Shown: in pieces, positions 10,472 to 22,334 of the stretch
Layout of the letters: each line of letters begins with the position of its first letter
How positions within the stretch are numbered: the first letter of the stretch is position 1
Source of the DNA: Oxytricha trifallax
Taxonomy: Eukaryota > Ciliophora > Spirotrichea > Sporadotrichida > Oxytrichidae
Direction of reading: 5' to 3'
Length of the DNA stretch: 64,000 bases
NCBI GenBank assembly: GCA_000711775.1
Contig: ARYC01000075.1
Location: 186,001-250,000 of the forward strand
Position numbers and translations under genes: made by a program
Notes under the pieces: generated by a model
Databases searched by the model: none
Told to the model about the DNA's origin: nothing
What the model saw: the letters and a program-made list of their open reading frames with translations, nothing else

Positions 10472-10914
10472 CGGACCATTAAAGAGCACCTTAAATTAAG
10501 CTAATTTTAATAATATAATTTATAAATTAATAAATGCATATTTATATGAATTGTGTATTTATTAGAGCTTAATTTATAAATATAAAGATTGTATAGTTAT
10601 TTGTACTAAAAGCATAAATATATTAGCTGAAATTTTAAGTATTTACGTTTACTAATAAAAAATTAGCAATGCTTTTCAAAATAAATTGTATAAACAATTA
10701 ATTGTACTTGAGTATATAAATTTTGACAACAATCAATAATAATGAATAATTAAATATCAAATACTAACATCATCTTAATTGACTTTAGTTATAAAAAAAA
10801 ATAGAGAAACTTTCTCTATTATTGTAAGCGTTGATAATGTGTGAATATACAGCTCCGAATGAAGATTGCTTATTAATAGGAACTAGTAGAAAACAGTTAA
10901 AGGGGTGAAGAAAT
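10472..10914. other. A+T-rich stretch, no gene seen
   Basis: No coding-like frame or repeat pair recognised. Confidence 0.5.
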
Positions 10915-11125
10915 TTGAGGCAACAAATAGTTGCCATTATCGTAACACCATTGCATGCTCAAACTTCTATATGGCCAGCTTGAAGCATAAGTTGCTTTTA
11001 ATACCACCAATGATAAGACTATCACTTACAAAACTTACATTTCTTGGAACTCATTTTGGAGATGTGAGGTTAGCGCTCTGCTATGTCAAGAGTTACTTAG
11101 TGCTAATGTGATTTAGATGAACTGA
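10915..11125 (+). pseudogene. Coding-like island, unknown protein fragment
   Basis: Base composition is more balanced than nearby. The best frame reads CMLKLLYGQLEAQVAFNTT then DKTITYKTYISWNSFWRCEV and SALLCQELLSANV, ending at TGA 11123-11125; a second frame is also open for 68 codons, so the reading is not certain. No start codon or domain was recognised. It may be a single exon or a remnant. Confidence 0.25.
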
Positions 11126-11689
11126 GATGTTTAATTTTATTAAAGCTAAGACTTTTTGTAAAAGTGCAATTATAGAAAGAATTATAGAAATTACTCATAA
11201 ATATCAAAGAATGAGTAAATAATCAAAAATATAAAAATAGAACTTATAAGGTCAAATTAAATTCATTAATTATTTTTATTGTTTCTCATGCTATAGCGAG
11301 GAAATCTAAATTTATCTTCGAACAAGCTTTTAAAATAATTATCTAAAATTAGTTTGTTAAAGTTTAAAATATTATAGGTTTTTAAAAACAACCATTAATA
11401 ATTATTTTACATTTGTTTTTACTAATTAGATTGGAAAACTAATTAAGATGTTTAAAAGTCTATTAGTTGTTTATAAATAAAAGTAAACATAGTTAAATGA
11501 AATATTAATTTATGAAGAGCAAATTCATAATCTGTTTATTATACTTAGCTAGTAAAATAAAAATATATATTTATTATAATAATCATAGAAATTCTAAACC
11601 TCACACTATCAATGATGAATTAATTAAAAATTCGAATTACTCTAAATATTTTTGTGTGAAGAAGTCATTCTGAAGCTCAGAAGTATCAG
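11126..11689. other. A+T-rich stretch, no gene seen
   Basis: Short random frames only. Confidence 0.5.
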
Positions 11690-12290
11690 AGTTGATAGAA
11701 ACTCATTTTATTTAGAAGGCAATGTGTGCAGCGTGTAGAGTAAACTAATATCAGGGTTCCTCTGCATCAACATTCGAAAAAAAAGCACTCAATCCTTCTC
11801 TATTAAAATCCTTAAAATAGTCGAAGGATTGAGCAAAACTCTATACACTACATGATAGAAGAAAGTTCTCAAAATAGAAGATAATAGGAAGCAGTCTCAA
11901 GAGATTAACATATTTAACCAAATTGAAGGGAGTATAACGAAGTCTGAGATCCGGAAAAGTGATCAAGTTGATTTCTAAGTAATATGGACTCGAATTCTCG
12001 CTTCTAATATATATCGAGTTCTACAATACTCATTTGAAATAATAAAAGTAAAAAGAATTCCCTAATGCTAATGTTTAGACCAAGCTCAAGCTTATGAAAA
12101 AGACAATTTAAATGAGGAAGAATTTCTAAAAAAGAATGTTGTTTAAGGATAAAAAGCCAAAAAATGGTTTAGAAATAAGAAATAAGGGATGGAGATGGCA
12201 ATTACATAAGAGAACGAAAGACTAGTTGCTAAAATGCATATTTGAATGAGATAGCTTCAAAGGAAATTACGACTATGATAGCAGTCTAGT
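11690..12290 (+). pseudogene. Purine-rich coding-like island, unknown protein
   Basis: From about 11806 one frame runs some 160 codons with two in-frame TGA near its ends. It reads KILKIVEGLSKTLY, later EIRKSDQVDFQVIWTRILAS, NIYRVLQYSFEIIKVKRIP, and AKKWFRNKKQGMEMAITQEN. The composition (Lys, Glu, Gln, Asn, with Arg) suggests a soluble, partly helical protein. An alternative frame is open over part of the region, so the exact reading is tentative. No family was recognised and no terminal repeats flank it. Confidence 0.3.
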
Positions 12291-14209
12291 CTCGATAATT
12301 ATAAGCAATAAAATCACACCATAATTTTCAAATGTGACTATTTATTAGCTCTTTAACTACAATAATAAAAAAAAGTATAATTTTAATAGCAGTAAATTAA
12401 TCCTAATAACAATAACAATGCCATAAATAGTTATTTATATATAATAAATTAGTAGTAATAATGGAAAGATAAGTTCGTTGACTCCTTAATAATTGTCTAT
12501 ATGATGGTAAATAGTTTATAGCTAATATATTTGAATATATACAAATTAAACTTTAAGCAATTCTTAGACAATATAAATAAATAGGCAAGTAAGTATTGCT
12601 TTATTTATTTTTAAAATTTCCATATTCTTCGCATATTTTTTAATAATTAATTTTAGATAAATTTGATGTTTTGAGTTTAAATGACACAAATGCAAAATAA
12701 AAATCCATTTTTCAAACTTAATTAATAATAGGAAGGTACAAAATTGACAACTCTGTGGATTGAGTAAATTAGAAATTTTAAGAAAAATATTTATATCGGT
12801 TTGTGATAGTATATTTTAAGTTTGCAATAAAGAGAAAAACATAACTATTTGAATGAATGTGAAATTTCAAATAAATTTATTGATTTATAACTAAGAATTG
12901 TCACTACCAATTATTAAGGATTTACAGATAAATAAAATAGAAAACAAAATTTTGTTGGATTAAAACTAGGTATTAGAAAAAAAAGAATTTGTTCAATTAA
13001 AAGAGCAATAACATTAATTAAGAGAAGATTATATTTTTTAGTAGAAAAAAGTATTCTGAATAATAATATTTTTAACAATTAATAAATTATTCGATGTAAT
13101 AAAATGATTAATTTTCTGTGGTATAAACCCATTTCAAGTTGATTTTAATCATAAATTAATACCATCTTAATATAAAAAAATATTTATGTTCAAAGGTCTT
13201 TATTATGTATATATTTATATGTTAAGTAAATATAAAACTCCCTAAAGACAAATAATGTTCTTTTAAGAATAATATTAAAGTCATTAGAAAAAAATTATAA
13301 GAATTAAGAAGAAATACGCTAACATAATTTATATTGAAATAAGCAAAATATCTTTGCATTAAAGAGGATTTTTATGAAGAGTATGCAAGTCATAATCGTG
13401 ATTACAAAAACAATTAGAATACTCAAACTACTGAAAAATAAATAAAAAAGGGGTAGAGTAGTTAGAGTAGTGATGAGAGGTTTGAAATTAAACTTTCTAT
13501 CATTTTTTAATATAAAAATATAACTTTAAAAGATAATTAAGATAATTCACTGGGCAATTACTAAAATATTTTAGGGCTAGTTTTAATTAGTTAATGAATT
13601 GTTTCAATTAGAAACCACGAACTACTTATAAATAATGTTATTGGGCTTAATCTCAATAATTAAAAATACTACTCTGGTTATATTCGTTTGTACTATTAAA
13701 ATTATTTAAGGAAATAAAATTTTTCCATTTAACTTAATATTCTTAGTTTTCTTTTTTATTACATTAATATTTGATTATCTTTAACAATATTTACTACTAA
13801 GCAATTTATTTCCTTTATATTCATTACTTAATTACAATTATTAATTAAATTTTTCAAGTTTTTACCTCAAATTTTATAAATTTTATAATATTTGTATTTT
13901 TTAAAGATATTTTGACAATGTTTTTTAAGACATAATATACAATTCGTATTAATTGTTGATAACTTACGAATTTATTAATAATCCCAAGATTCAAATCATT
14001 TTATATACTTTAGTTCTCAAAAATATCAAAATTTAGATTAAAATAAGTACCAAATATAAGTTTTAACCTTAAAAAAGTAATCATAATTAGTTATTTTTAT
14101 ATTAAAAATAAGTTTCTTCGGTGGATGGTATAAATTGCTTTTTATTTATTGGAAAATATGAATTATTATTTTTAAATTGAGTCCTTAACTGATTCTGGTT
14201 ATATCTAAT
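12291..14209. other. A+T-rich stretch, no gene seen
   Basis: Very A+T-rich with short Lys/Asn/Ile/Tyr frames in all directions. No element end, RNA gene or coding-like island recognised. Confidence 0.6.
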
Positions 14210-14506
14210 TCAATTAACTTAAGGAGTTTCTTGATTTATACTTAGTTTATGTTTTAATCTTTTTTGCTGTGGCTTGCCATATTTAGTACTTTGGGGTTGC
14301 TGATTCATTTTGTAGTTAAACTTATTTAAGATTTTCAATAACAAGACAACGGTTGAAAACAGTAAAACAAGACCAAAAAGTATATCTAGCCAGTTTTTAT
14401 GATACCATAATTTATCTTTGCTTAGCAAAACTTCTATATAATTATATTATTAAATCTTTAAAGGTAATTATTCTTAGTAAATACCTTACTATATTTAATA
14501 AAGCAT
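14210..14506 (-). CDS. Small hypothetical single-pass membrane protein, 98 residues
   Basis: On the minus strand ATG at 14506 opens a frame to TGA at 14212-14210 with several TAA/TAG codons as Gln. The N-terminal half is Gln/Tyr-rich, followed by one clear hydrophobic segment at about residues 59-76 (WLDILFGLVLLFSTVVLLL) and a basic Gln/Lys-rich C-terminus (KPQQKRLKHKLS). This order suggests a single membrane-spanning protein with a basic cytosolic tail. No homologue recognised. A plus-strand frame overlaps at 14353-14601 but is Leu/Ile/Lys-rich and looks like a shadow. Confidence 0.35.
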
Positions 14507-15734
14507 TTAAAAATCCTCTTCTCCTTTTGCTCAAACAGATAAGTATCTCTTTTTTGAAGAAGAAAAACTCAATTGAAATATTAGATATTTTTCTATCTTA
14601 ATTATTACTCATATTACTTTTACTTTTAAAGATTTGCATTTTCTAATTCTTTATTAACATATGTTAAATGTTTTACTTGAATATACAGTTACTGTAGATT
14701 CTGGTTTAAAATATTGATTACTATTATTTTCAATATATTTATGAATTTATTTATAGAATACTCTACATTTATATGTGTAAATATCTTATGTTTTATTACT
14801 CAACTCTCTATAAAAGTATTATTTTATAAATTAAGTCCATTCATACAGATAAAATTTAATCATTTCATATGTGATAGTATAACAAAGAGTTACAAAATAT
14901 AACAAGGAAATATATCTTACAATTAACCAATAAATTAAATCTAATTCAAATTAATTTTGAGTATTTTCTTATTAATTTGTTAAATTATTATTATTGCTTT
15001 TAATAAAAAGATCTACAAATACTAAATCCTTTTTTTCCAATTTATTATAAGTTTATTTATTTATAATTAAAATACTTAAAGTTAATAAACTTGTTATAAG
15101 ACTTAATAAAAATAAAGCAATCATATAAATATTATTTTACCATTTCAATAATAAAATTAAATTGATATAAAAAAGAATATATAAATAATCATCTGCTTTA
15201 AACACTCGGCACTATTATTAATTGCTTAAAGAGATTAAAAGTTATTATAGTAAAGCAACTCAATATCGTAAAAAACTCAAGCAAATTCACTAAGACTACG
15301 GTCCGATAAAGTTTTTGCTAAAATTTCAATAAGTTGTCAACTTATTACTTTTAGTCTACAGCTGAGAAGCTTCAAATTCTATGAAAATAGCTTAAAATAT
15401 GAAAAGAATTTAGAAAGCAATTTTTGAATCTTTAACCTGAACTATAATGAAAATTTATTTCAAAAATCAATAATTACCATTAAAAATATCCCAGTTAAAT
15501 CAAGCTTAAATCCCTTTTAGGAAAGGGAAACTTTTTCTAAATCCATATTATATTTTCCTATAATGTGAGTCATTAGAAGAAACACAAAATCTAAATAGTC
15601 TAGTCTTAGTGATTATTATATTTAAAAACTAATCTAAAGCATTTTTCTTATATTAAAATTTGTTTTAATTTTAGCTTTTATAGTTAGAAGTTTTAATTGA
15701 TTTAAGTAGAATTGTCAATTTAAATCATAAAATT
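14507..15734. other. A+T-rich stretch, no gene seen
   Basis: Only composition-driven frames. A slightly more balanced patch at about 15280-15380 has no supported frame. Confidence 0.5.
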
Positions 15735-16440
15735 ATTTTTCTAATAATATTATTATTTAATGCTTTACAGAAATTAATACTGGGGATTAACCAACCAGAT
15801 ATGTATATAATCACGCTCTTTCTTCCCTTTCTAAGTACCATTGGTGTCCTGTATTGGAGACCGGGTATTTTGTTTTAACTCCCAGGATTTTGTTACCCAG
15901 ATGGATTGGTTAGTTTATTAAGGCATGTCCCCTTCACAATCATACACTTTTGTCACATAGGATCACATTTTTCTAATATAATTCCTATGGGTTTTAGAAT
16001 TTTATTTCACCATCTATTATTTTGTATTCACGGAGCTGCATAAACACATTCTAATAAAACAAATATACTTCATGGGATTTCATTTCTTCCTCTAATTACT
16101 ATCATCATTTTTAAAGCCTAATTTTTCAAGAGTTAGGCATTTCTCCTGTTTTGCTCAATAAAATACTGAACTTACTTCTGAATTCAAAAATATTCCCAAT
16201 AATTTGACAAACTTTCTTGTTTCTAATAAACTGTCATGTTTAAGGCTAGTCTAATTTTTGTTGTTGTTTTATTTTGGCATATTATATATGCTATCCTTCC
16301 TAATCATAAGATAACAATACATTGCATCTCTTTCTTATATAAATTGGGAGTCAGTCATACTGGACAGATTGGCATCTAATGGATTTTAAATCTACCTTAT
16401 GTAAATGCAAACATATCATCTGATATTGTAACTGAAAACT
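15735..16440 (-). mobile_element. Decayed minus-strand coding element with (AAT)n-type tail, possible retrocopy
   Basis: On the minus strand a single frame of over 200 codons is interrupted only by TGA, about three times. It reads DANLSSMTDSQFIQERDAMY, LETRKFVKLLGIFLNSEV, NPMKYICFIRMCLC and YVTKVYDCEGDMP, ending in a basic stretch GTQKGKKERDY. Downstream on that strand come TCTGGTTGGTTAATCCCCAG, CAGTATTAATTTC and an AAATAATAATATTATT tail. The same 3' end, without the coding part, occurs at 17518-17592. A shared 3' end with a tri-nucleotide tail suggests a non-LTR-type retrocopy. Family not recognised. Confidence 0.4.
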
Positions 16441-17517
16441 GATAGAAATGCTAAAACAATATTCAATTCAAGCTCTATTTTCATAAACTCAAAATTTTTT
16501 ACTTTTTTTATTATTAATATCTCTGGAGAATTATAAAATTTTGCTATTATTTTTTGTTTAAATTAGCTGTTTACAACCCTAAGATAAGAAACTTAAAACA
16601 TCTTCAAACTCTCAGTATTTTGTATATAAAAACTTATAGTAAAATGTCAACCATTTCTCACAATAATATTAGATTGACCAGTATTCTACATAATTGTAAT
16701 AAAATAAAAAATAAAAAATAATTCATCAATAGAATTAATAATAATGTTAATCTTAAATTTTAAATAATAATAAATCAATTTTCTTAATAATAGAAAGGTT
16801 TTTTTTTTTTTAAAAATAGATAGTATAATTAGTGCAAATATTCCAATAGCTTTCAATAATTATTTTAATAAATTTAATAATAGCTACGATGGAAGAATGT
16901 CTGATTAGAGTAATAGAGTAATTTCTTTTCCTTCATCTAAAGAGGAATGAAAAGAATTTATATTTAAATTGTGGAAAATTATAATTTTGATTAAGTCAAA
17001 AGTATCCTTTAATCAAAACACAATTATTAAAGTAGACAAATCAAAGAAATTAGTTCAATTAAATAATTTTGAAGTCTCAAATTAAACTATGAATCTCAAA
17101 ATTAAGATTAGTTTCAAATTTGCTAAGGTTTCTCTAAACTTATATATTTTGACACTTTAAATTAAGCATGGTTTCAATTATAAATCAAGAAAATATAATT
17201 AATATATTACAAGGAAATAAATAAAAAAAATGCTTTACAAAAGCATTAGTCTGTCATAATTTTAGTCTTATGAGTAAATTAACAATTAAAAGGAATTTAT
17301 TTTCTAGAGTAATGATAAAGTTTAGCAAAAATTTAAACAAAGCGTTTAAGTTTAAATTATATAAAAATTAAAAATTATTTTCTTTAGAATCTTAGTATAA
17401 TTTGAGTCATTATAATAAGAATGTTCTTATTCTAGAATATATAAAATTTATAGTTTTAAGATAATTTTTATATTAGTTAGGTAATTTTAATAAAAAAGCC
17501 CATGTAATTATGATAGT
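16441..17517. other. A+T-rich stretch, no gene seen
   Basis: A poly(T) run at about 16800 and short frames only. Confidence 0.5.
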
Positions 17518-17592
17518 GAGATATTATTATTATTATTTAATGTTGTTCGGAAATTAATACTGGGGCATAAGACAACCGGATAGATATAATCA
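17518..17592 (-). repeat. Short copy of the 3' end found at 15735-15812
   Basis: Both copies share ATTATTATTTAATG, GAAATTAATACTGGGG, an ACCAACC/ACAACCG block and ATATAATCA in the same order. This copy carries no coding part, as expected for a strongly 5'-truncated retrocopy in the minus direction. No convincing target duplication was found. Confidence 0.5.
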
Positions 17593-20500
17593 GATAATTA
17601 CATACTTTGATTTCTGAGCATCAACTAAATCTGTTCAAGGGTGATAATATAATATGGGCTAAAGTAATTGCAAGATTAGAAAATACATTTGCAATTTTAT
17701 TTAAGTAGGGTATAGAAATACATCTATTTAAAATTAAATAAAAATTATTCAGAGTTCAAATTATATAAATGAGAGTTATGTACCAAGTAATGTAAAATTT
17801 TGAAAATTGTTTATAATTTAAGCTCAATCATTGAGAATAATACAGTCTAAAGATAAAACATCAAGAAATTAAATATATAATTATCCTGACTTTCACATTT
17901 ATGAAAATGTTTTAAGACAAGTCTTATTTTGTATAATGATTATAAATTTTAGAAAAGATAAGTATTTAAGCAAACGAAGTTGCCTATAAATTTTGAGAGT
18001 TTTTTGAATAGAAATTATTAACATTAGTAAAGTAGTAATTTTAGGTAAATTTAATAACTTTAATATCTACTAATCGAGAAGTATAAACTAATTATACATT
18101 TTGAAATATCGATTTGATGAATTAAATATTTTATTCTTTATTGTGCAATATTCTTGACAAAAGCATATAAAACTAAAGATTAGAAGTAGTTTTATAATTA
18201 AAATGTTATTTATCATTGAGACTAATAAATTATTAGTAAAATTAGAATGCTAAAAATAAATTTACTCTAATTATTTTTGTTAACTTTAAGAAGGCCCATA
18301 TAAAAGATATTATTTCTCCATTTTAAATAGTGGTGTAAAATTAAAATCTAGAACTACTAATAAAAACTTTTCCCTACAAATGTAAGGCATTAAATTATAA
18401 TAATTAGCATTGAATGTTTTCTTGGGGCTTTTAGCAATGAAATTACTTATTTCATCTTAGTATATAAAATTATAACTCAATTTTAACAAGAAAATATTCT
18501 CAATTTTATCTTGAAAATAATTAGCTATATTTTACAAAAGTAGAAATAAATAAAAAATTTATAATTAAAAAGGAAATACAATAAATTTACCTTTTAAAAA
18601 AAGGCTTTAAATTTTTTTATTAAAATTACTCTATCTTAGACCTTATAGTAATCACCAACCTTATCTTATATAATGAAACAAAAGAATTAAAAGATAATAA
18701 AAAACTTATGATTTAAGTTAAATAATCTAAAAATCGTTAAAGTAAATTAGGATATATTTATTATAAAAAACTAAAGAATTGACATTATATTTCCAAATTA
18801 AAATTGATAGAAACTATATTGTTTTTGTTATTAAACACAATTAATAAACAAATAGAAAAAATATTTATTTCTTTTTTAAAAGAAAAATTAAAAATTGGGA
18901 ACAATTTTTAATGTTGTTGGACGCAGTTTATACAAAGATTTTTTTTCAAAGTAATATTTTTTATTAAGATCATTTTATAATTCAAATTATTCAAGATTGT
19001 TTATTTACTTTATTATATATACTAATTATTAAGTTATCTCTATGAATATCTTATGATCTTTTCTTATCAGTTTTTATTTAAATGTTTTATATACTTATAA
19101 ATGGATCTATAATATAGGCAAAATATCTATGAGTTTACAACTTGCCTCAAATCATCAGTAATATAAAATTATTTGCATATAACGTTCTTTATTAACAACA
19201 AATAAAATCATATAAATATATGTTTACAAATATTTTTTTAAAATAAAAATTATATCTAGGATTAACCAACTTCCTGCTTAAAATTGTTAACAATCATCAA
19301 TGTAAAATAATTTTCATTAGAAATGATATTGATTCTTAATTATTATTAATTAATGGATATAATGATTATTCATTGATTATAAAATATAATAAATTGTTTG
19401 ATTTTAATATTTTATTGGAAAAATCGAAACATAATAAAAAACTTTTGTCACGTTAAGGACAAGATTGTTGCTTACACAGGAACCCTTATATAAGTTTTCA
19501 TAATTTAACAAAAATTTATATTAATATTTTGATTATCATCACATGGACCTTGCCAACACTAAAAGTAGCATATTATATATAAAATATCTAATTGGTAACA
19601 TTTGCAAACATATAGTTTTATGTAAAATTATTTTAGTCATTAATTGGGTTAATAAAATTAAATGAGTAACACCGCTCAGTTGTTGGAGATGACACTTAAA
19701 ATAAATTTGGTATAATTTAGAGAACATCACATTAAAATTAAACAATGGACAGCATTTTGATGTAGTTATATCGATCTTCCTCTCCAAGACATAATCCTTA
19801 ACTTCCCGTATAATTAAAAAAATAAAAGAATAAATATTTTTTGAAAAACAATTGTGCTAATTTAAACGGATATTTTTTTATTTATCGTAATAGATTTTTA
19901 AATTATAGATTTGGTAAATTTTGGAGTAAAATATTAAATAATTATTAAAATGTAATTTATTTAGATTTCTTTAAGTCATATAACATAAATATTTATTAAC
20001 AATAACAAGAAACATATTATTTACAGGATATTTTAATATATGGAAATAGTGTACTCACTATCCAGAAAATTATGAACTAACCTATAAAAAGTAGCGAATA
20101 AAATCTTTGACTATAGTAGTTAAAAGTCCTAAAATTCCAAGACTCCTTACAAAATGATATATAAACAACTGTAATTGGATAATTAATGGAAATTTTATCA
20201 GCATAAAGCATTTATGGGAATTTTTGGGAAATGACTATGTCAAATGGACTGTTTAAAGCATAAGTTAAATTTAAATCAAAAGAAAGGAATATCTAAATTG
20301 TTTATTTTTACATAATATATTTTTAAATACTTTAATCAATTTAAAATGTGTCTTTTATTGCTTATAATTAGTTTAGCTATCAAATTTACACTTTATAATT
20401 TATAAATACTATTTAATTTACGTTTTAATGATATTTTATCTATGTAGTCTTTGTATTTAAATTAAAAAATTGCAATTTAGTTTCCAAATAATTTCTATTT

Positions 20501-21280
20501 TCAATTATAACTTTCATTTTTCTTAGCTAATTTAATTTCTCTTATCAAATGAATTTTTGTTAAATTATAATCATTAAATAGGACTGATATAAGTTATAGT
20601 TTTGAAATTTCTAACATCCTTAATAAATATAACTAAACTAACGATTCATGAGAAAATCTAACTCAAAAAGTTTTAGTTGGAAAATTAATCAAGTAATAAA
20701 ATTTTCACTTATACTATTTAAAAATAAATGTCAAGCAACACTCATCGAATAGTTACATTTTTTTACTTTTTTTTATTATAATTCTTAATGATTTCAATTT
20801 AATTATATTTTTAAAAATGCAACAATAAATATAACTACTCCTCAAAGCAGAATAAGAAAAACTATATTGAATATTAAATTGAATTAGTAATCTAAGATTA
20901 TACACGCAATTTATCATAATAAATTAATAATGGTATTTATCTCGCAATCGATAGATTTGCTACGAGGAATTTGCCAGAAATTTTAATTAAACTATTTTTC
21001 TGTGTAATACAGTATAAAAATAATTTTTTTCTTAAAATTATGAAGGATTTAGAAAATTATTAATTCTAATAACTTAAAAAAGCAAGATAAATTGAGCTAA
21101 GAATTTTAAACAATATACCGCTTAATAATTGATCAATTTTTTATACGAATTTAGTTTATATAATGAATTTCTTAGTTTAAAAATGTAAATTTCATTATTA
21201 TACTCTATACAATAATTTTATTCTTTCGGCTTGTGTCTCAAAATTTCGTCGACTATAAGATGATGATAATTTTAAGCAAA
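17593..21280. other. Long A+T-rich stretch, no gene seen
   Basis: A minus-strand frame at 19539-19787 reads as a hydrophobic 82-residue peptide without ATG, and I judge it composition-driven. TTAACCAACTTCC near 19263 only loosely recalls a Tetrahymena breakage sequence. Confidence 0.55.
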
Positions 21281-21785
21281 TTAAGGAAGACCTTATATTA
21301 TGGCCCAAAACTACAACTTAAATCATTCTAGAAGGTGCCTGACCACATGTTTATCCAGTAGTGAGAATCCTGATTCCACCCTAGTCTCTAGGTCTACGAT
21401 ACAGTGACACTGTCTATCAACTAGTCTATACGTCCGTTGGAATATTTGGATGGTTAGTCCACTCAGCATCCTTACCCATTTACTCCTAACTTGCGAAAAG
21501 TAGGGGCATCCACCCTAAAGACGTTGTGTATCATAAGAATTTACCAACCACTAAAATACTACTTACTCCTGTTTTTCTCTTCCAATGGGAGGCGAGTAGC
21601 CTCGACGCAAAATGGGCGCCTACGTGCCAAATTGTCACTTAGGCCATTATACGAGCCATGCAACTGAATGCAAAGCAAAATGTGCTAGCTCGAGGAGAAT
21701 TAGAGGCAGTAGGTAGGTATCCAGGTTCACCACGAGGAGGTGGGTCAGCTGAACCCTCGACTCTTAGATAAGTGCCATTTTAATT
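21281..21785 (-). pseudogene. G+C-rich island with a decayed minus-strand coding frame
   Basis: G+C rises to near half here, against a very A+T-rich background. On the minus strand a frame of about 150 codons reads NLARRRPFCVEATRLPLEEK, RVDAPTFRKLGVNGQG, VDQPSKYSNGRIDQLIDSV and RLGWNQDSHYWINMWSGTF, with little interruption. On the plus strand a shorter frame contains CHLGHYTSHATECKAKC, a Cys/His pattern recalling a zinc knuckle but with wrong spacing. I favour the minus reading because it is longer and better balanced. The sharp base shift suggests foreign or mobile origin. Family unknown. Confidence 0.35.
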
Positions 21786-22054
21786 GATTTTTAAATAATT
21801 ATAATTTAAAAAATGTGTTAATTCAAGATAATTAATTCATTTATGGAAACTCAAACAAATTAACTAAATATTTGGAGATGTATAATTATATAATATTTTA
21901 GTAAATTATTCAACTCATGAATTCAGAATTATTCAAATGCTAAGAAATTGAAAACTATATTTTCATTACCAATGAATGAAAAAAACTTAAACTGAATAAT
22001 TTAATTAAAATTTATTTATTAAAAATTAAAGCTATATAAACATACACATAGCCA

Positions 22055-22285
22055 ACGATAAGGATTTTTCTCCCAAACCGGGTTAGAGTGCTGAAGCTAC
22101 CACAGCAAAAGGACAGGGATTACGTTTCCCAGCAGCGGTGGGACCGGTAAGCGTTTTTCTCCAGCTCCTTCACTGTAGTTGAATTCTAAAGCTCTTTCCC
22201 CCGTTGAGAAGCCGGCTGACATCTTGATTTGGGAGGAGACTAGGTAATAGCGAGACTGATTTTCGGAGTTTTCTTCTTCACTACT
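22055..22285 (-). pseudogene. G+C-rich island, minus-strand coding-like frame
   Basis: A minus-strand frame contains RYYLVSSQIKMSAGFSTGER, then LEFNYSEGAGEKRLPVPPLL and GNVIPVLLLW, and runs without TGA from about 22285 into the A+T-rich flank. An ATG lies at the MSAGF position. Codons use GCC, GGC, CCG and CTG, which are rare elsewhere in the window. It could be a second exon of the island at 21281-21785, with an A+T-rich insert of about 270 bases between. No family recognised. Confidence 0.35.
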
Positions 22286-22334
22286 GCCACGTCAAAGAAT
22301 TGCCACGTCACCTCACTCAGATACGTTTACGTCA
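22285..22334 (-). promoter_or_regulatory. Cluster of three TGACGT (CRE/bZIP-like) motifs
   Basis: On the minus strand TGACGTGGCA occurs at 22294-22285 and again at 22310-22301, 16 bases apart, and TGACGTAAACG begins at 22334. They sit just upstream of the minus-strand coding-like frame. bZIP proteins bind TGACGT cores in many eukaryotes; a promoter role here is inference. Confidence 0.35.

Noticed and set aside
14285-14300. Telomere-like TTTGGGGTT
   Set aside because: A single unit inside a minus-strand frame; no tandem array.
19260-19280. Possible Tetrahymena chromosome-breakage sequence
   Set aside because: Only TTAACCAAC matches; too many differences from the canonical 15-mer.
21640-21700. 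Zinc-knuckle-like Cys/His motif on the plus strand (CHLGHYTSHATEC)
   Set aside because: Spacing does not fit the C-x2-C-x4-H-x4-C pattern, and the minus-strand frame is longer and more convincing.
21680-21750. tRNA or SINE A/B boxes in the G+C-rich island
   Set aside because: The B-box-like GGTTCACCACG has several mismatches and no arms pair.
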